Below, one piece after another: positions 1 to 8,963 of a stretch of DNA of 64,000 nucleotides. The stretch spans positions 1,116,001 through 1,180,000 of the forward strand of contig NZ_VCGW01000001.1 of assembly GCF_007671675.1 (NCBI RefSeq), in the 5' to 3' direction. Numbering within the stretch: position 1 is the first letter of the stretch; the number at the start of each line of letters is the position of its first letter. Origin of the DNA: Marinobacter maritimus (lineage in GTDB: Bacteria > Pseudomonadota > Gammaproteobacteria > Pseudomonadales > Oleiphilaceae). Position numbers and translations under genes: made by a program. The notes below the pieces were generated by a model. That model made no database searches and had not been told where the DNA came from. It worked only from the letters and a program-made list of their open reading frames with translations.

Positions 1-218
1 GCAGCGGACTCGACAAACGACACAGTATTCGGCGCTTCCGAGCCAAGCAGGAGAAATATCGGTAGCGTCATGAATATGCTTAACAGCACAAACATGATGC
101 TTACAATAAAGATAACTGGATAAAGGTTTCTCAATGAATGCTCGGGATAGCTGAACTGAGAGAGGGCGTCAGAATACCTGCGGGGGTCCCCAACCGCAAG
201 GTTACAAGTGGCTTTCAC
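1..218 (-). CDS. Partial membrane protein, N-terminal end (possibly TrkH/KtrB-type)
   Basis: An open frame runs off the left edge on the minus strand from a GTG at 218; an in-frame TAA lies just upstream. About 72 residues are visible. After a hydrophilic lead of some 40 residues there is one strongly hydrophobic helix (NLYPVIFIVSIMFVLLSIF, then MTLPIFLLL). The Leu/Phe-rich helix followed by 'LP' and a second short hydrophobic stretch resembles the first helix of TrkH-type potassium uptake subunits. That is only a resemblance and the diagnostic selectivity-filter regions lie outside the window. The GTG start has only a weak GAG upstream, so the start is uncertain. Confidence 0.4.
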   Translation of the reverse strand, partial: MKATCNLAVGDPRRYSDALSQFSYPEHSLRNLYPVIFIVSIMFVLLSIFMTLPIFLLLGSEAPNTVSFVESA

Positions 219-347
219 TATATTACTCAGGCATTAAAACACCGTCAGTAAAGGCGTAATCACGGTTCTGGATGTGGAAAAGCGATACAGATTAATGCAA
301 TCTCAATAAAACATGACAAACAAACTGACCGACCCGGGAACTCTACG

Positions 348-923
348 TTGAATCATCTTGCCCATCTGTTTCTTGCTCCTGACTCGCCCGAGGCGCGAGT
401 CGGTAGCCTTTTGGGCGATTTTACCCGGGGCGTGGATCTCGCAGCCCTTCCATATTCCGTAAGGCTGGGCGTTCGCCATCATCTGGCGGTAGACAGTTAC
501 ACCGACAAGCATCCGGATGTTCTGGCCAGCAAACGGCTATTCTCAGGCCAACGTCGTAAGTTCGCGGGCGTTGCGCTGGATGTCTTGTACGACCATTTTC
601 TGCTCCAGCACTGGACCGAATTTACCGATGCCGACCAAAGCATGTTTATCACCAGGGTCTACTCGGAGCTGCAGGACAACGAAGCATTAATGACGCCTGA
701 TATGAGCAGAACCACACGACACATGGTTTCTCACGATTGGTTTGGATCCTACCGCGATCTCGACAACATTGGTTATGCGCTGGACAGGGTCGCAGCGCGC
801 ATTCGGTTCCAGAATTCGTTTGCAGGAATCATTCACGAAATACGCCCATTGCGCTCCGAACTTGAAGCGCATTTTTTATCATTTTTTCCTGATTTACAGG
901 AATTTGCAGGAGGAATTGAATGA
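348..923 (+). CDS. acpH: ACP phosphodiesterase-like protein (AcpH/DUF479 family)
   Basis: The 191-aa product opens with MNHLAHLFLA, followed by a GSLLGDFTRG segment and histidine/aspartate clusters (RHHLAVD, LDVLYDHFLLQHW) typical of the AcpH/DUF479 family, which hydrolyses the 4'-phosphopantetheine arm from holo-acyl carrier protein. Length fits the family (about 190-200 aa). The start is a TTG codon; the family's conserved MNHLAHL opening makes this start convincing even without a strong ribosome-binding site. The stop overlaps the start of the next gene by four bases (ATGA at 920-923), so the two are probably cotranscribed and translationally coupled. It is probably cytosolic. Function rests on family resemblance. 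Confidence 0.8.
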   Translation: MNHLAHLFLAPDSPEARVGSLLGDFTRGVDLAALPYSVRLGVRHHLAVDSYTDKHPDVLASKRLFSGQRRKFAGVALDVLYDHFLLQHWTEFTDADQSMFITRVYSELQDNEALMTPDMSRTTRHMVSHDWFGSYRDLDNIGYALDRVAARIRFQNSFAGIIHEIRPLRSELEAHFLSFFPDLQEFAGGIE

Positions 924-1537
924 AGTTTCTATTACCTTTTTCACTGGCTACGGCACTCATTTTCCCAACAGCAGCATTGGCAGAAACAGCGCCAGAAAAC
1001 CAGGCCTCGGTTCCCGAGACGTTAGGCTTCGTAGAGTGGGTTGTGATGAACGACACGGGCCTGAGGCTTAAAGCGCGACTGGATACAGGTGCAAAAACCT
1101 CATCTCTGCACGCCGTCAACGTGGAGGAATTCAAAAAGGATGAACAGAAATGGGTGAAGTTCCAAATTCCTCTGGCTGACCACAAGGATCACCCGACTGA
1201 GGGTGACATCGACCATGAAGAAGTTATTCTTGAGCTTGAACGACCGGTAGAGCGCACCGTTCTCATAAAGCGCAAAGGCGCACCGTCCCAAAGACGATAC
1301 GTGGTGATGATGGATTTCTGCATTGCCGGTACCAGCCATAAAACCCAGTTTTCATTGACGGATCGTGGCAACTTTTCCTATCCGGTGCTGCTCGGGCGCC
1401 GCTTCATGAGGGATGACAACATACTGATAGACTCTGCGGACAGCTTTATCGCCAGCAAGGAATGCGAGTACATGAGCCTGGAGGAACTGGTTGAGCATCA
1501 TCAGGCGAAAATCGTTAAAGCTGACGAAACTACCTGA
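920..1537 (+). CDS. RimB/RimK-linked retropepsin-like zinc protease family protein, secreted
   Basis: The 205-aa product has a typical signal peptide (MKFLLPFSLATALIFPTAALA). The mature domain begins LGFVEWVVMNDTGLRLKARL and carries DTGAKTSSLHA, the hallmark of the 'ATP-dependent zinc protease' family PF05618, which adopts a retropepsin-like fold; the Asp in DTG is the expected catalytic residue. The C-terminal part (YPVLLGRRFMRD, then ILIDS) matches the family's second conserved block. Secretion distinguishes it from cytosolic RimB partners of RimK. It overlaps acpH by ATGA. Exact substrate unknown. Confidence 0.8.
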   Translation: MKFLLPFSLATALIFPTAALAETAPENQASVPETLGFVEWVVMNDTGLRLKARLDTGAKTSSLHAVNVEEFKKDEQKWVKFQIPLADHKDHPTEGDIDHEEVILELERPVERTVLIKRKGAPSQRRYVVMMDFCIAGTSHKTQFSLTDRGNFSYPVLLGRRFMRDDNILIDSADSFIASKECEYMSLEELVEHHQAKIVKADETT

Positions 1538-1541
1538 TGGG

Positions 1542-2918
1542 TTATAGAGCCAACGCACCTTTCATGAAACTCACAAACTTGTGATTGTTTGCGTGGGCGA
1601 TATTGACCCGCAGAGCTTCATTTCCGGCTCTGCGGGTTAGTTCAAATAGCCGGCTCGGCGCCAGGAAGATACCTTGCCGCGCAGCCTGAACGGTAAGATC
1701 CATCGAGTCCACACCCTCCGGCAATGGGCACCAGATGTAGTAACCTCCGGTAGGGCTCTCGACCTGATCCAACCCTATCCCGTGCAGGGCAGACACTGCG
1801 TCAATGCTGGCGTTGGCAACTCTGTCTCTGAGACGTTTCAAGTGTCGGCGATAACGCCCGCGAACAATCATTTCATGAACCAGTCGCTCGGTAATACCCG
1901 AACTGCTCACTACCGTCAGCATTTTAATGTCGGTCAGCGACGCTATAAGCTCCGGACTTGCGGCGATATAGCCACAGCGCAAGCTCGCCGACAGGGTTTT
2001 TGAAAAAGTCCCTACATAGATAACACGATTCAGGGCGTCCAGAGACGCAAGGTGCGGCGTCGCTTTCGGAAGAATGTCAGCAAAAGGGTCATCTTCGATA
2101 ATCACCAAATCGTACTTCTCAGCCAGAGTCAGCAGCCGGTGCATCTTCTGCAATGACATGGATGTTCCGGTTGGGTTATGGGCCATCGGCTGAACGAAAA
2201 ACAACTTTGGCCTGTGGGCACGAATCTCCTCTTCAAGCATGTCCAAGTCTGGTCCGTCCGATTGCCGGTTCACCCCCACAACCTTCGCTTTCTGGAGCTT
2301 CAATTTACTGAACATGGGGTAATAGCCAGGCGTTTCGACAAGAACCGCATCGCCCGCCTGCACAAAATGCCGAACAATCAGATCCAGAGCGTGATTCGCG
2401 CCAAAAGTCATCAACACCTGGTCCGGGCTGGTGTTGATTGATCGGTCGTTCAATGCCCGGGCTACATCCTCCCGCAGCACCTCAAGGCCCTGTGGCCGGC
2501 CATATTCAAAATCATCGGAATAGTCGGTCGCGTTGGAAGTTCGCTTCAGGTATCTGCCAATTTCGGAGCTTTCCATCCAGGTGGCCGGTAGCCGCCCGTC
2601 GCCGGCACGCACTTCGTAGTGCTGGTTTAGCTGTTCCCGCAATAACGACACCACATCTACCGCCTCGATTACATGTTCAGAACGCGAAATAGACGGGGTA
2701 GGGCTGGCTGACTGCACATAGAACCCGGAACCTCTACGAGGATGGATGTAGCCTGTAGCAACCAATCGATCGTAGGCGTCGGTAACAGTATTCTTGGAAA
2801 CTCCGTGACCTTCTGCTGCCACACGTATGGAAGGCAAGCGGGCACCTGGAAGTAACCGCCCAGACTCAATTTGCCGGATCAGGCTGTCCGCAATTTGTTG
2901 TGCGCGAGAAATGCTCAC
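1542..2918 (-). CDS. MocR-family (GntR-HTH + aminotransferase fold) transcriptional regulator
   Basis: An N-terminal GntR winged helix (RLLPGARLPSIR, then GHGVSKNTVTDAYDRLVATGYI) is joined to a fold-type I aminotransferase domain with the expected PLP region (FVQPMAHNPTGTS; lysine in YVGTFSKTLSASLRCGYI). This is the MocR/PdxR/TauR architecture: PLP- or amine-responsive regulators. The frame is open to an ATG at 2975, but that start lies inside a 9-bp inverted repeat. I prefer the GTG at 2918, preceded by GAGG about 11 nt upstream, which gives the usual short lead before the HTH. It is divergent from the TRAP/HMG-CoA reductase operon, which it probably controls along with itself. The ligand is unknown. 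Confidence 0.85.
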   Translation of the reverse strand: MSISRAQQIADSLIRQIESGRLLPGARLPSIRVAAEGHGVSKNTVTDAYDRLVATGYIHPRRGSGFYVQSASPTPSISRSEHVIEAVDVVSLLREQLNQHYEVRAGDGRLPATWMESSEIGRYLKRTSNATDYSDDFEYGRPQGLEVLREDVARALNDRSINTSPDQVLMTFGANHALDLIVRHFVQAGDAVLVETPGYYPMFSKLKLQKAKVVGVNRQSDGPDLDMLEEEIRAHRPKLFFVQPMAHNPTGTSMSLQKMHRLLTLAEKYDLVIIEDDPFADILPKATPHLASLDALNRVIYVGTFSKTLSASLRCGYIAASPELIASLTDIKMLTVVSSSGITERLVHEMIVRGRYRRHLKRLRDRVANASIDAVSALHGIGLDQVESPTGGYYIWCPLPEGVDSMDLTVQAARQGIFLAPSRLFELTRRAGNEALRVNIAHANNHKFVSFMKGALAL

Positions 2919-2938
2919 TTTAATATCAACCTCAAAAG

Positions 2939-2974
2939 TGTACCAGTTATTGCACTGGTACAGTCCGTGGTACA
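2939..2974. promoter_or_regulatory. Candidate MocR operator between regulator and TRAP operon
   Basis: A perfect 9-bp inverted repeat, TGTACCAGT at 2939-2947 and ACTGGTACA at 2954-2962, is separated by 6 bp. A further TGGTACA follows at 2968-2974, making a direct repeat of the right arm 11 bp downstream. MocR regulators commonly bind direct repeats of such half-sites. The position in the divergent intergenic region upstream of dctP suggests control of the TRAP operon and autoregulation. Confidence 0.55.
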
Positions 2975-3106
2975 CATTGCCGAACTGTCCCTTGTTGATT
3001 CTAATTGTCTGGCCTAGTTTGTACAGGCAACACTAACAAAAATAATGCGGTGGATTTTTTGGCGAATAACGCCAATGAGCACATAACAACAAAGTTGGAG
3101 AATGAG

Positions 3107-4162
3107 ATGAAACTGCACAACAAACCGAAGGCTCATGGTTACATCCGACGCACGATATGCGGCGTTATAGCAGCGGCAGCGCTGGCGTCCGGGGTCGCCG
3201 TGGCAGCAGAACAACCAACCGTTAACTGGCGCATGCAGGCCCTTTGGGACGCCGGAACAACACCCTACGAATACGAGAAAAAATTTGTGGAGCGGGTCTC
3301 CCGACTCACCGACGGCAAGTTCACCATTCGTTTGTTTGGTGGGGGCCAGCTGGCACCCTCTGCACAGGCGTTTGAAGCAGTTCGGGGCGGCGCCTTCGAG
3401 ATGATGAAGACCTTCGACGGGTACAAAGCCGGTGCCATCCCGACATTTGCCTTTACCAGCACCATACCTTTTGGCTTTCCCGAGTCGGATCAGTATGAAG
3501 CCTGGTTCTACGAAAAAGGCGGGCTCGAATTTGCGCGGGAAGCCTACGCCCAAGCAGGGCTCTTCTACATTGCGCCCACCGTTTACGGCCAGGAGCCGAT
3601 TCACTCAAAGTTCGCAATAAACAAGCCTGAAGATGTAAAAGGCAAAAAGGGCCGGTTTGTCGGTCTCGCCAGCACAGTGATGAGCAAATTTGGTGTTGCT
3701 GTTACGCCACTCCCGACTGCCGAGGTATACCAGGCGCTGGAAAAGGGTGTGATCGATTTTGCCGACCGGGGTGATCTGACAGCCAACCTGGAAGCAGGGC
3801 TTGGCGAAGTGGCCAAGTATGTCATTGTGCCTGGTTTCCATCAGCCCACGACCGCGACCAGCTACGTGGCAAACCAGAAAGCCTACGACAAGCTACCAGA
3901 CTCCTACAAAGCAGCTCTTGAAGTGTCCGCACGAGAAATTTCAGGTTCACTGCGACAGCATATTATTGCGCAGGATGCGATAGCACTGAAAAAGTTCCAG
4001 GAGCAGGGCGCTGAGATAATCCATCTTGATCCGGCTGTCATAGCCAGTGCCCGCCCAACCGCCATGGAAGCTTGGAAGGACGCCGCAGGCGACGATGAGC
4101 TCGCCAACAAAGTACTGCAAAGCCAGATCGACTTCATGAAGGAACTGGGCCTTATCCAGTAG
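3107..4162 (+). CDS. dctP: TRAP transporter substrate-binding protein (DctP family)
   Basis: Periplasmic solute receptor of a tripartite ATP-independent transporter. The ATG at 3107 is chosen because GGAG lies 6 nt upstream and a basic/hydrophobic signal peptide follows immediately (IRRTICGVIAAAALASGVAVAAE). The mature protein has DctP features: YEKKFVERVSRLTDGKFTIRLF, then a GGGQLAP motif, and a C-terminal helical region. About 351 aa including signal, slightly longer than typical. It heads an operon with dctQ, dctM and HMG-CoA reductase. The pairing with a degradative HMG-CoA reductase suggests mevalonate or a similar branched hydroxy acid as ligand; that is inference. Confidence 0.85.
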   Translation: MKLHNKPKAHGYIRRTICGVIAAAALASGVAVAAEQPTVNWRMQALWDAGTTPYEYEKKFVERVSRLTDGKFTIRLFGGGQLAPSAQAFEAVRGGAFEMMKTFDGYKAGAIPTFAFTSTIPFGFPESDQYEAWFYEKGGLEFAREAYAQAGLFYIAPTVYGQEPIHSKFAINKPEDVKGKKGRFVGLASTVMSKFGVAVTPLPTAEVYQALEKGVIDFADRGDLTANLEAGLGEVAKYVIVPGFHQPTTATSYVANQKAYDKLPDSYKAALEVSAREISGSLRQHIIAQDAIALKKFQEQGAEIIHLDPAVIASARPTAMEAWKDAAGDDELANKVLQSQIDFMKELGLIQ

Positions 4163-4185
4163 GGCTTCAGATCAGATGTACTTTG

Positions 4186-4210
4186 ATCAGCCCGGATCAG
4201 CCGGGCTGAT
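4186..4210 (+). terminator. Intercistronic stem-loop between dctP and dctQ
   Basis: ATCAGCCCGG (4186-4195) and CCGGGCTGAT (4201-4210) form a perfect 10-bp stem with a 5-nt loop. There is no downstream T-run and the operon continues, so it more likely protects the dctP 3' end or partly attenuates transcription, giving more binding protein than permease. Confidence 0.5.
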
Positions 4211-4234
4211 GCTCCCTCCATTTGAGGCTTCCGT

Positions 4235-4750
4235 ATGCAGATTCTTGACGGCTACTGCCAAACTATTACGCGGGTGAACCGTTGGCTGGCCATCGCCGCG
4301 TCCTCGCTGGTTTTCATAATGGTCGCCGTTATTTCCTATGAAGTTGTGGCTCGTTATTTTTTTGATGCGCCAACAATCTGGGCACTGGAGTTATCAACTC
4401 TGCTGCTCGGCCCTTACTTTTTGCTCGCTGGGCCCTATTTTTTGCATACCGCCGGCCATGTGAACGTCGACATTCTGTATAGCAAATTGTCGCCTCGTAT
4501 AGCAGCGATCGCAGACACAGGCATTTACGCCGTGATCGTGGTGATCAGTTGTATTCTTATCTATCAGAGCATTCCAATCGCTCAAAACTCCATCGATTCC
4601 GGCGAAACCTCGTTTTCATCCTGGAACCCGGCTATATGGCCCGTGAAAACGTTGATACCGGTGGCGTTCATCCTGCTGCTGCTTCAGTCCATTGCGGAGT
4701 TGTTTACTGCAATTCAACGTATCAGCGTTCGCGAAGAGGCAGGGGTATGA
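4235..4750 (+). CDS. dctQ: TRAP transporter small permease subunit (DctQ)
   Basis: The 171-aa product has four predicted membrane helices (WLAIAASSLVFIMVAVISYE; a helix with LSTLLLGPYFLLAG; the IYAVIVVISCILIYQSI helix; the LIPVAFILLLLQSIAELF helix) and the family-typical Y-E-V-x-x-R-Y-F block after helix 1. The small subunit sits beside the large permease in TRAP transporters. It overlaps dctM by ATGA at 4747-4750, implying coupled translation at fixed stoichiometry. Confidence 0.85.
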   Translation: MQILDGYCQTITRVNRWLAIAASSLVFIMVAVISYEVVARYFFDAPTIWALELSTLLLGPYFLLAGPYFLHTAGHVNVDILYSKLSPRIAAIADTGIYAVIVVISCILIYQSIPIAQNSIDSGETSFSSWNPAIWPVKTLIPVAFILLLLQSIAELFTAIQRISVREEAGV

Positions 4751-6069
4751 GTTCCACGCTTGTCTTCTCCGCCATGTTCTTTTCGCTCCTGCTCCTGTTG
4801 TTGAGCGGGATGCCCCTGGCCTTCGTGCTGATCTCACTTGCCGTGTTGTTCACCATTTTATTGTGGGGGCTGGACGCACTGGTGCTGACGGTTTTACAGA
4901 CCTACGACGTCATGACCTCTGACGTGTTGCTGGCAATTCCTCTCTACGTGCTGATGGCAAGCATTCTCCAGCGTTCGGGCATTATCGAAGCTTTATACAA
5001 AGCGATGGAACTCTGGTTCCGGCGCCTGCCCGGTGGCCTTGCAGTCGGGACTATTGCCATTTGCACCGTGATGGCCGCCATGACCGGCATCGTTGGGGCT
5101 GCAGTCGCCGCCATGGGGATTCTGGCTCTTCCGTCCATGCTGCGCCGCGGCTATGACGAAAAGATGGCGCTGGGTGTTATCTGTGCCGGTGGCACTCTGG
5201 GCATCCTGATTCCACCTTCGATCATCACGATCGTTTACGCTGCTACGGCGCAGATATCCGTGGGCAAAATGTTTGCCGCCGGGATAGTGCCGGGCATGGT
5301 GTTATCCGGTCTCTACGTCAGCTACGTAGTGATCCGGACAATGCTGAAACCCAGCCTGGCGCCTGCCCCTGACAACATCGAAATAAGCTGGATCGAGATG
5401 TTTGGCTCACTGAAGTCTCTGTTCTTGCCGACACTGATTGTGTTCAGTGTTCTGGGCAGCATTTATGCCGGAATCGCCACGCCGACGGAAGCCGCTGCAG
5501 TTGGTGTAGTGGGGGCTATGCTATCAGCAATGCTGCAGGGCCAGTTCACCGCTGCAAACCTCAGCGATGCCGCCATGGATACGCTGCGCGTAACAACGAT
5601 GATCATGTGGATAACCATCGGAGCCAAGATCTTTGTGTCGATATTCACCGGAACCGGCGGTGCGGACTCACTGCTGATGTTTATCGAAAACCTCGAACTT
5701 AACCGTTGGCTGGTGCTGCTTTCAATGATGGGCATTCTGGTTCTGCTGGGTCTTTTCCTGGATGAGATCGGCATCATTTTGCTGTGTGTACCGGTGTTCA
5801 TGCCAATCATCTCTGCCTTTGGCTTTGATCCGGTGTGGTTTGGTGTGCTGTTCCTGATTACCGCACAAATGGCGTACATAACGCCGCCATTCGGTTACAC
5901 CCTTTTCTACATCAAAGGCGTACTGCCGCCAGGTATAGGAATGGAGACCGTGTATCGCGCAATCCTGCCGTTCCTCGTACTGCAGATAATGGCGCTGATT
6001 CTGTTCATGTTATTCCCGGACCTGGTGACCTGGCTGCCCAATCAGCTGTCCCAACGCCTGGTTTCCTGA
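4747..6069 (+). CDS. dctM: TRAP transporter large permease subunit (DctM)
   Basis: The product is about 440 aa from the ATG at 4747, the start that gives the 4-nt overlap with dctQ and a hydrophobic first helix (MSSTLVFSAMFFSLLLLLLS). Multiple membrane segments and family motifs are visible: IPLYVLMASILQRSGI, GAAVAAMGILALPSML, GTLGILIPPSI and ATPTEAAAVGVVGA near mid-protein, and a C-terminal AQMAYITPPFGYTLFYIKG. It forms the sodium-coupled translocation channel with DctQ and receives substrate from DctP. A longer frame upstream is only the open frame through dctQ. HMG-CoA reductase follows after a 26-bp gap. Confidence 0.88.
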   Translation: MSSTLVFSAMFFSLLLLLLSGMPLAFVLISLAVLFTILLWGLDALVLTVLQTYDVMTSDVLLAIPLYVLMASILQRSGIIEALYKAMELWFRRLPGGLAVGTIAICTVMAAMTGIVGAAVAAMGILALPSMLRRGYDEKMALGVICAGGTLGILIPPSIITIVYAATAQISVGKMFAAGIVPGMVLSGLYVSYVVIRTMLKPSLAPAPDNIEISWIEMFGSLKSLFLPTLIVFSVLGSIYAGIATPTEAAAVGVVGAMLSAMLQGQFTAANLSDAAMDTLRVTTMIMWITIGAKIFVSIFTGTGGADSLLMFIENLELNRWLVLLSMMGILVLLGLFLDEIGIILLCVPVFMPIISAFGFDPVWFGVLFLITAQMAYITPPFGYTLFYIKGVLPPGIGMETVYRAILPFLVLQIMALILFMLFPDLVTWLPNQLSQRLVS

Positions 6070-6095
6070 TTCTTTAAATCGCGGAGATTCATTTC

Positions 6096-7367
6096 ATGTC
6101 TACCTCAAATTCCCGTATTTCCGGATTTCATAACCTCTCCATGGCCGAACGCCTGGAGAAAGTCATCGAAGTGGCCGGCCTGACCCCGGATGTTGTCGAG
6201 CATATGGGCAACACCGGCAATCTGACTGCCGAGATCGCAGATTCAATGATCGAGAACGCCATCGGCACCATGAATATTCCCATTGGTGTTGCGACCAACA
6301 TGTTGGTAGATCAGCAGGACACCTTGATTCCGATGGCAACAGAGGAGTCGTCGGTGGTCGCTGCAGTCTGCAACGCCGCTCGCCAGTGCCGGGATTCCGG
6401 AGGCTTTATTACTTCCATGTCCGGTTCGCTGATGATCGCTCAGGTGCAACTGGTTGAAGTGCCCAACCCGGAGTTTGCGCGCCTGCAGATTCTTGAGCAC
6501 AAAGCGGAAATCAAACAGATTTGTGATGAAACCGACCCGGTTCTGCTTAAACACGGAGGCGGATTTCGTGACGTGGAGGTGCGTGTTCTGGAGGGCCGCC
6601 ACACGGGCGCCATGGTGATTACCCACCTCATCGTCGACACTCGCGATGCCATGGGCGCTAATGCCGTGAACTCCATGGCAGAGGCCGTAGCGCCGCTGAT
6701 TGCAAAGTGGACCGGAGGACGGACTTACCTGCGCATTCTCTCGAATCTCGCGGATCGCAGGCTGGCGAGAGCCCGTGCAACCTGGACACTCGATGCTATC
6801 GGCGGTGAGTCGGTCAGGGACGGCATTCTTGCCGCTTATGATTTTGCAGACATCGACCCGTACCGTGCAGCAACACACAACAAAGGTGTTATGAACGGAG
6901 TCAGCGCCGTGGTTCTGGCCACGGGTAACGACACACGCGCAGTCGAAGCCGGGGCGCACGCGTACGCGGCACAAACCGGTCGCTATCGTTCATTGACCCG
7001 ATGGGAAGTAGACGGGGATGGCAATCTGACCGGCATGATCGAAATGCCTATGCCGGTAGGGCTCATAGGAGGCGCCACAAAATCCCATCCCACCGCACGC
7101 ATTGCGCTGGACATTATGGCGGTGAAAAGTGCGGATCAATTGGCCCGCACCATTGCTGCCGTTGGCCTGGCTCAGAACTTTTCCGCCCTCAAAGCCCTGG
7201 CGACTACGGGGATCCAGAAAGGCCACATGGCATTGCACGCCAAGAACATTGCTGTGATGGCAGGTGCGCTTGGCGCAGAGATCGAAACGGTGGCAAAAGA
7301 TCTGGTCAAATTGGGGAAGGTGAGGGTGGATATTGCTGAGGAGATACTGAACAAGCTTCGAGGCTGA
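6096..7367 (+). CDS. mvaA: Hydroxymethylglutaryl-CoA reductase, class II (degradative)
   Basis: The 423-aa protein matches class II HMG-CoA reductases in length and motifs. Active-site residues known from the Pseudomonas mevalonii enzyme are present with an offset of about 4: Glu83 in ATEESS, Lys263 in THNKGVMNG, Asp279 in GNDTRAVEAGAHAYA and His377 in KGHMALHAKNIAV. In bacteria without the mevalonate biosynthetic route these enzymes usually run oxidatively (mevalonate + CoA + 2 NAD+ to HMG-CoA). As last gene of the TRAP operon it suggests import followed by oxidation; the next step, HMG-CoA lyase (mvaB), is not in the window. Confidence 0.9.
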   Translation: MSTSNSRISGFHNLSMAERLEKVIEVAGLTPDVVEHMGNTGNLTAEIADSMIENAIGTMNIPIGVATNMLVDQQDTLIPMATEESSVVAAVCNAARQCRDSGGFITSMSGSLMIAQVQLVEVPNPEFARLQILEHKAEIKQICDETDPVLLKHGGGFRDVEVRVLEGRHTGAMVITHLIVDTRDAMGANAVNSMAEAVAPLIAKWTGGRTYLRILSNLADRRLARARATWTLDAIGGESVRDGILAAYDFADIDPYRAATHNKGVMNGVSAVVLATGNDTRAVEAGAHAYAAQTGRYRSLTRWEVDGDGNLTGMIEMPMPVGLIGGATKSHPTARIALDIMAVKSADQLARTIAAVGLAQNFSALKALATTGIQKGHMALHAKNIAVMAGALGAEIETVAKDLVKLGKVRVDIAEEILNKLRG

Positions 7368-7377
7368 ATAGCCGGCA

Positions 7378-7410
7378 CACTTGGTGCCCTGATTAACAGG
7401 GCACCAAGTG
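7378..7410. terminator. Bidirectional hairpin between convergent genes
   Basis: A perfect 14-bp stem (CACTTGGTGCCCTG at 7378-7391, CAGGGCACCAAGTG at 7397-7410) with a 5-nt loop lies 11 bp after the mvaA stop and includes the last codons of the converging hydrolase gene. There is no clear T-run on either side, so termination may be Rho-assisted or the hairpin may block exonucleases. Confidence 0.65.
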
Positions 7411-8202
7411 CTTCTCAATAAAATCATTCACCAGACGCACAACAACATCCGGTTTTTCCCTGTGCGGAACATGCCCGCATTCTTTCAGCATCTCCAAAAC
7501 ACAAGGGCCTGCCGGCAGGGAGGTGTAAAGTTCCGGATGAGCGGTTGAGCCGAATTCGTCGTCCTCACCATGAATGGCCAGAACAGGGCAACTCACTCTG
7601 GATAGTGTTTCGTTCAGGGTCCAGTGCTGAAAGTTGTCTGATAGCCAGGTACCCGTCCAGGCGCGCAGAACCCAGTCCGCTTTTTCACCGTGGTATTTTT
7701 TAAGGCGATCAATCTGGCCATCCTGCGCGAAATCCTGCTTTGCATTGCGGATACCCTGAACCGTAAGATCTTCAACGAACGCCTGAGCCGCTTCTGTAAT
7801 CAGCGCAACACAGTGAGCGGGGAAGGTTGCGGCACACACTGCTGCCATGGCGCCACCTACGCTATGCCCGAAGGCGATAAAATCTTCTATGCCAAGTTCA
7901 TCGCGTATGGCTGTGAAGGGGCCAGTTGCTTCGTTAATAATGAAGTCCGCTTCCAGAATGTCCGTTCGGGGATAGGAATGCCCGAACCCGGGCCGGTCAT
8001 AGGCGATGACCTGTCGACCGAGAGTGCGAGCCAGTTGTTCCGGAAAACCCCTCCAAAGCTCCACACTTCCAAGCGAGTCGTGGAATAGCACGATCGGCGC
8101 GGTGGTTTCAGTATTGGAAACTTCTGAAGGCGTCCAGCTCTTAACATAGAGCTCACCGGCAGAGGTCGAAACGTAGCGTTCGTTTGCTGATATTGAAGGC
8201 AT
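7393..8202 (-). CDS. Alpha/beta-fold hydrolase
   Basis: The 269-aa cytosolic protein has the alpha/beta hydrolase pattern: an oxyanion strand (PIVLFHDSLGSVELW), a nucleophile elbow GHSVGG with Ser114, a late acid (HGEDDEFG) and a C-terminal His in CGHVPHREKP, typical of small esterases or lactonases. It is convergent with mvaA. Its substrate is not evident; a role in hydrolysing an ester or lactone form of the TRAP substrate is possible only by proximity. Confidence 0.8.
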   Translation of the reverse strand: MPSISANERYVSTSAGELYVKSWTPSEVSNTETTAPIVLFHDSLGSVELWRGFPEQLARTLGRQVIAYDRPGFGHSYPRTDILEADFIINEATGPFTAIRDELGIEDFIAFGHSVGGAMAAVCAATFPAHCVALITEAAQAFVEDLTVQGIRNAKQDFAQDGQIDRLKKYHGEKADWVLRAWTGTWLSDNFQHWTLNETLSRVSCPVLAIHGEDDEFGSTAHPELYTSLPAGPCVLEMLKECGHVPHREKPDVVVRLVNDFIEKHLVPC

Positions 8203-8333
8203 GGGTTTGGTTCCTGTCAGAGCGTATGCGGATCAGGGAGCAAGATAGTCCAGGACTGGCTGGGATGGAAGGAATGGATGAACTACCATGGATCCTGCCA
8301 AACCTGCCCTAATTCATTTATGAGTGGTCTGAC

Positions 8334-8963
8334 GTGTCGTTTTTGAACCTATCTTTGTTGTCAGCGTTTATCCCGACTTTTTTTATAGTCTCGATCACAC
8401 CCGGCATGTGTATGACTCTGGCATTGTCACTGGGTATCACTATCGGCGTGCGGCGGGCAATGTGGATGATGGCAGGGGAGTTGGTGGGCGTGGCAATAGT
8501 TGCAACCGCCTCCGCAATAGGTGTCGCAACGTTTATGCTGCGTTACCCGGCAGCATTTGAGCTGTTCAAGTATGCCGGCGGGGCTTACTTGATCTGGTTA
8601 GGCGTTCAAATGTGGCGTTCTCGAGGTAAAATGGCCATGCCCGAGGAAAACGCAGCGCCCAATACGGCATCGCGCTGGCAGCTAGCGGCACAGGGGTTCA
8701 TTACGGCAATTGCCAACCCTAAAGGCTGGGCGTTTTTCGTCGTACTGCTACCGCCGTTTATTGATAGCTCTTTGCCTGTTGCGCCACAACTGAGCGCGCT
8801 GGTCATTATTATCCTGACGCTTGAGTTTATCTGCCTGCAGATATACGCCCACGGCGGCAAAACGCTGAGTCGTGCGTTAAGAAAAGGTGGCAGTGTTCGC
8901 CTCGCCAATCGGATTTCCGGAAGCTTGATGATGCTGGTGGGCCTTTGGCTTGCGCTGGGCTAG
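8334..8963 (+). CDS. LysE/RhtB-family amino-acid exporter
   Basis: The 209-aa membrane protein has about six helices and the RhtB signatures ITPGMCMTLALSLGITIGVRRA near the N-terminus and AGGAYLIWLGVQMWRS around residues 80-95, then GFITAIANPKGWAFFV. These pumps export amino acids, homoserine lactones or similar small metabolites by proton antiport. The start is a GTG at 8334. It stands alone; substrate cannot be read from the sequence. Confidence 0.85.
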   Translation: MSFLNLSLLSAFIPTFFIVSITPGMCMTLALSLGITIGVRRAMWMMAGELVGVAIVATASAIGVATFMLRYPAAFELFKYAGGAYLIWLGVQMWRSRGKMAMPEENAAPNTASRWQLAAQGFITAIANPKGWAFFVVLLPPFIDSSLPVAPQLSALVIIILTLEFICLQIYAHGGKTLSRALRKGGSVRLANRISGSLMMLVGLWLALG

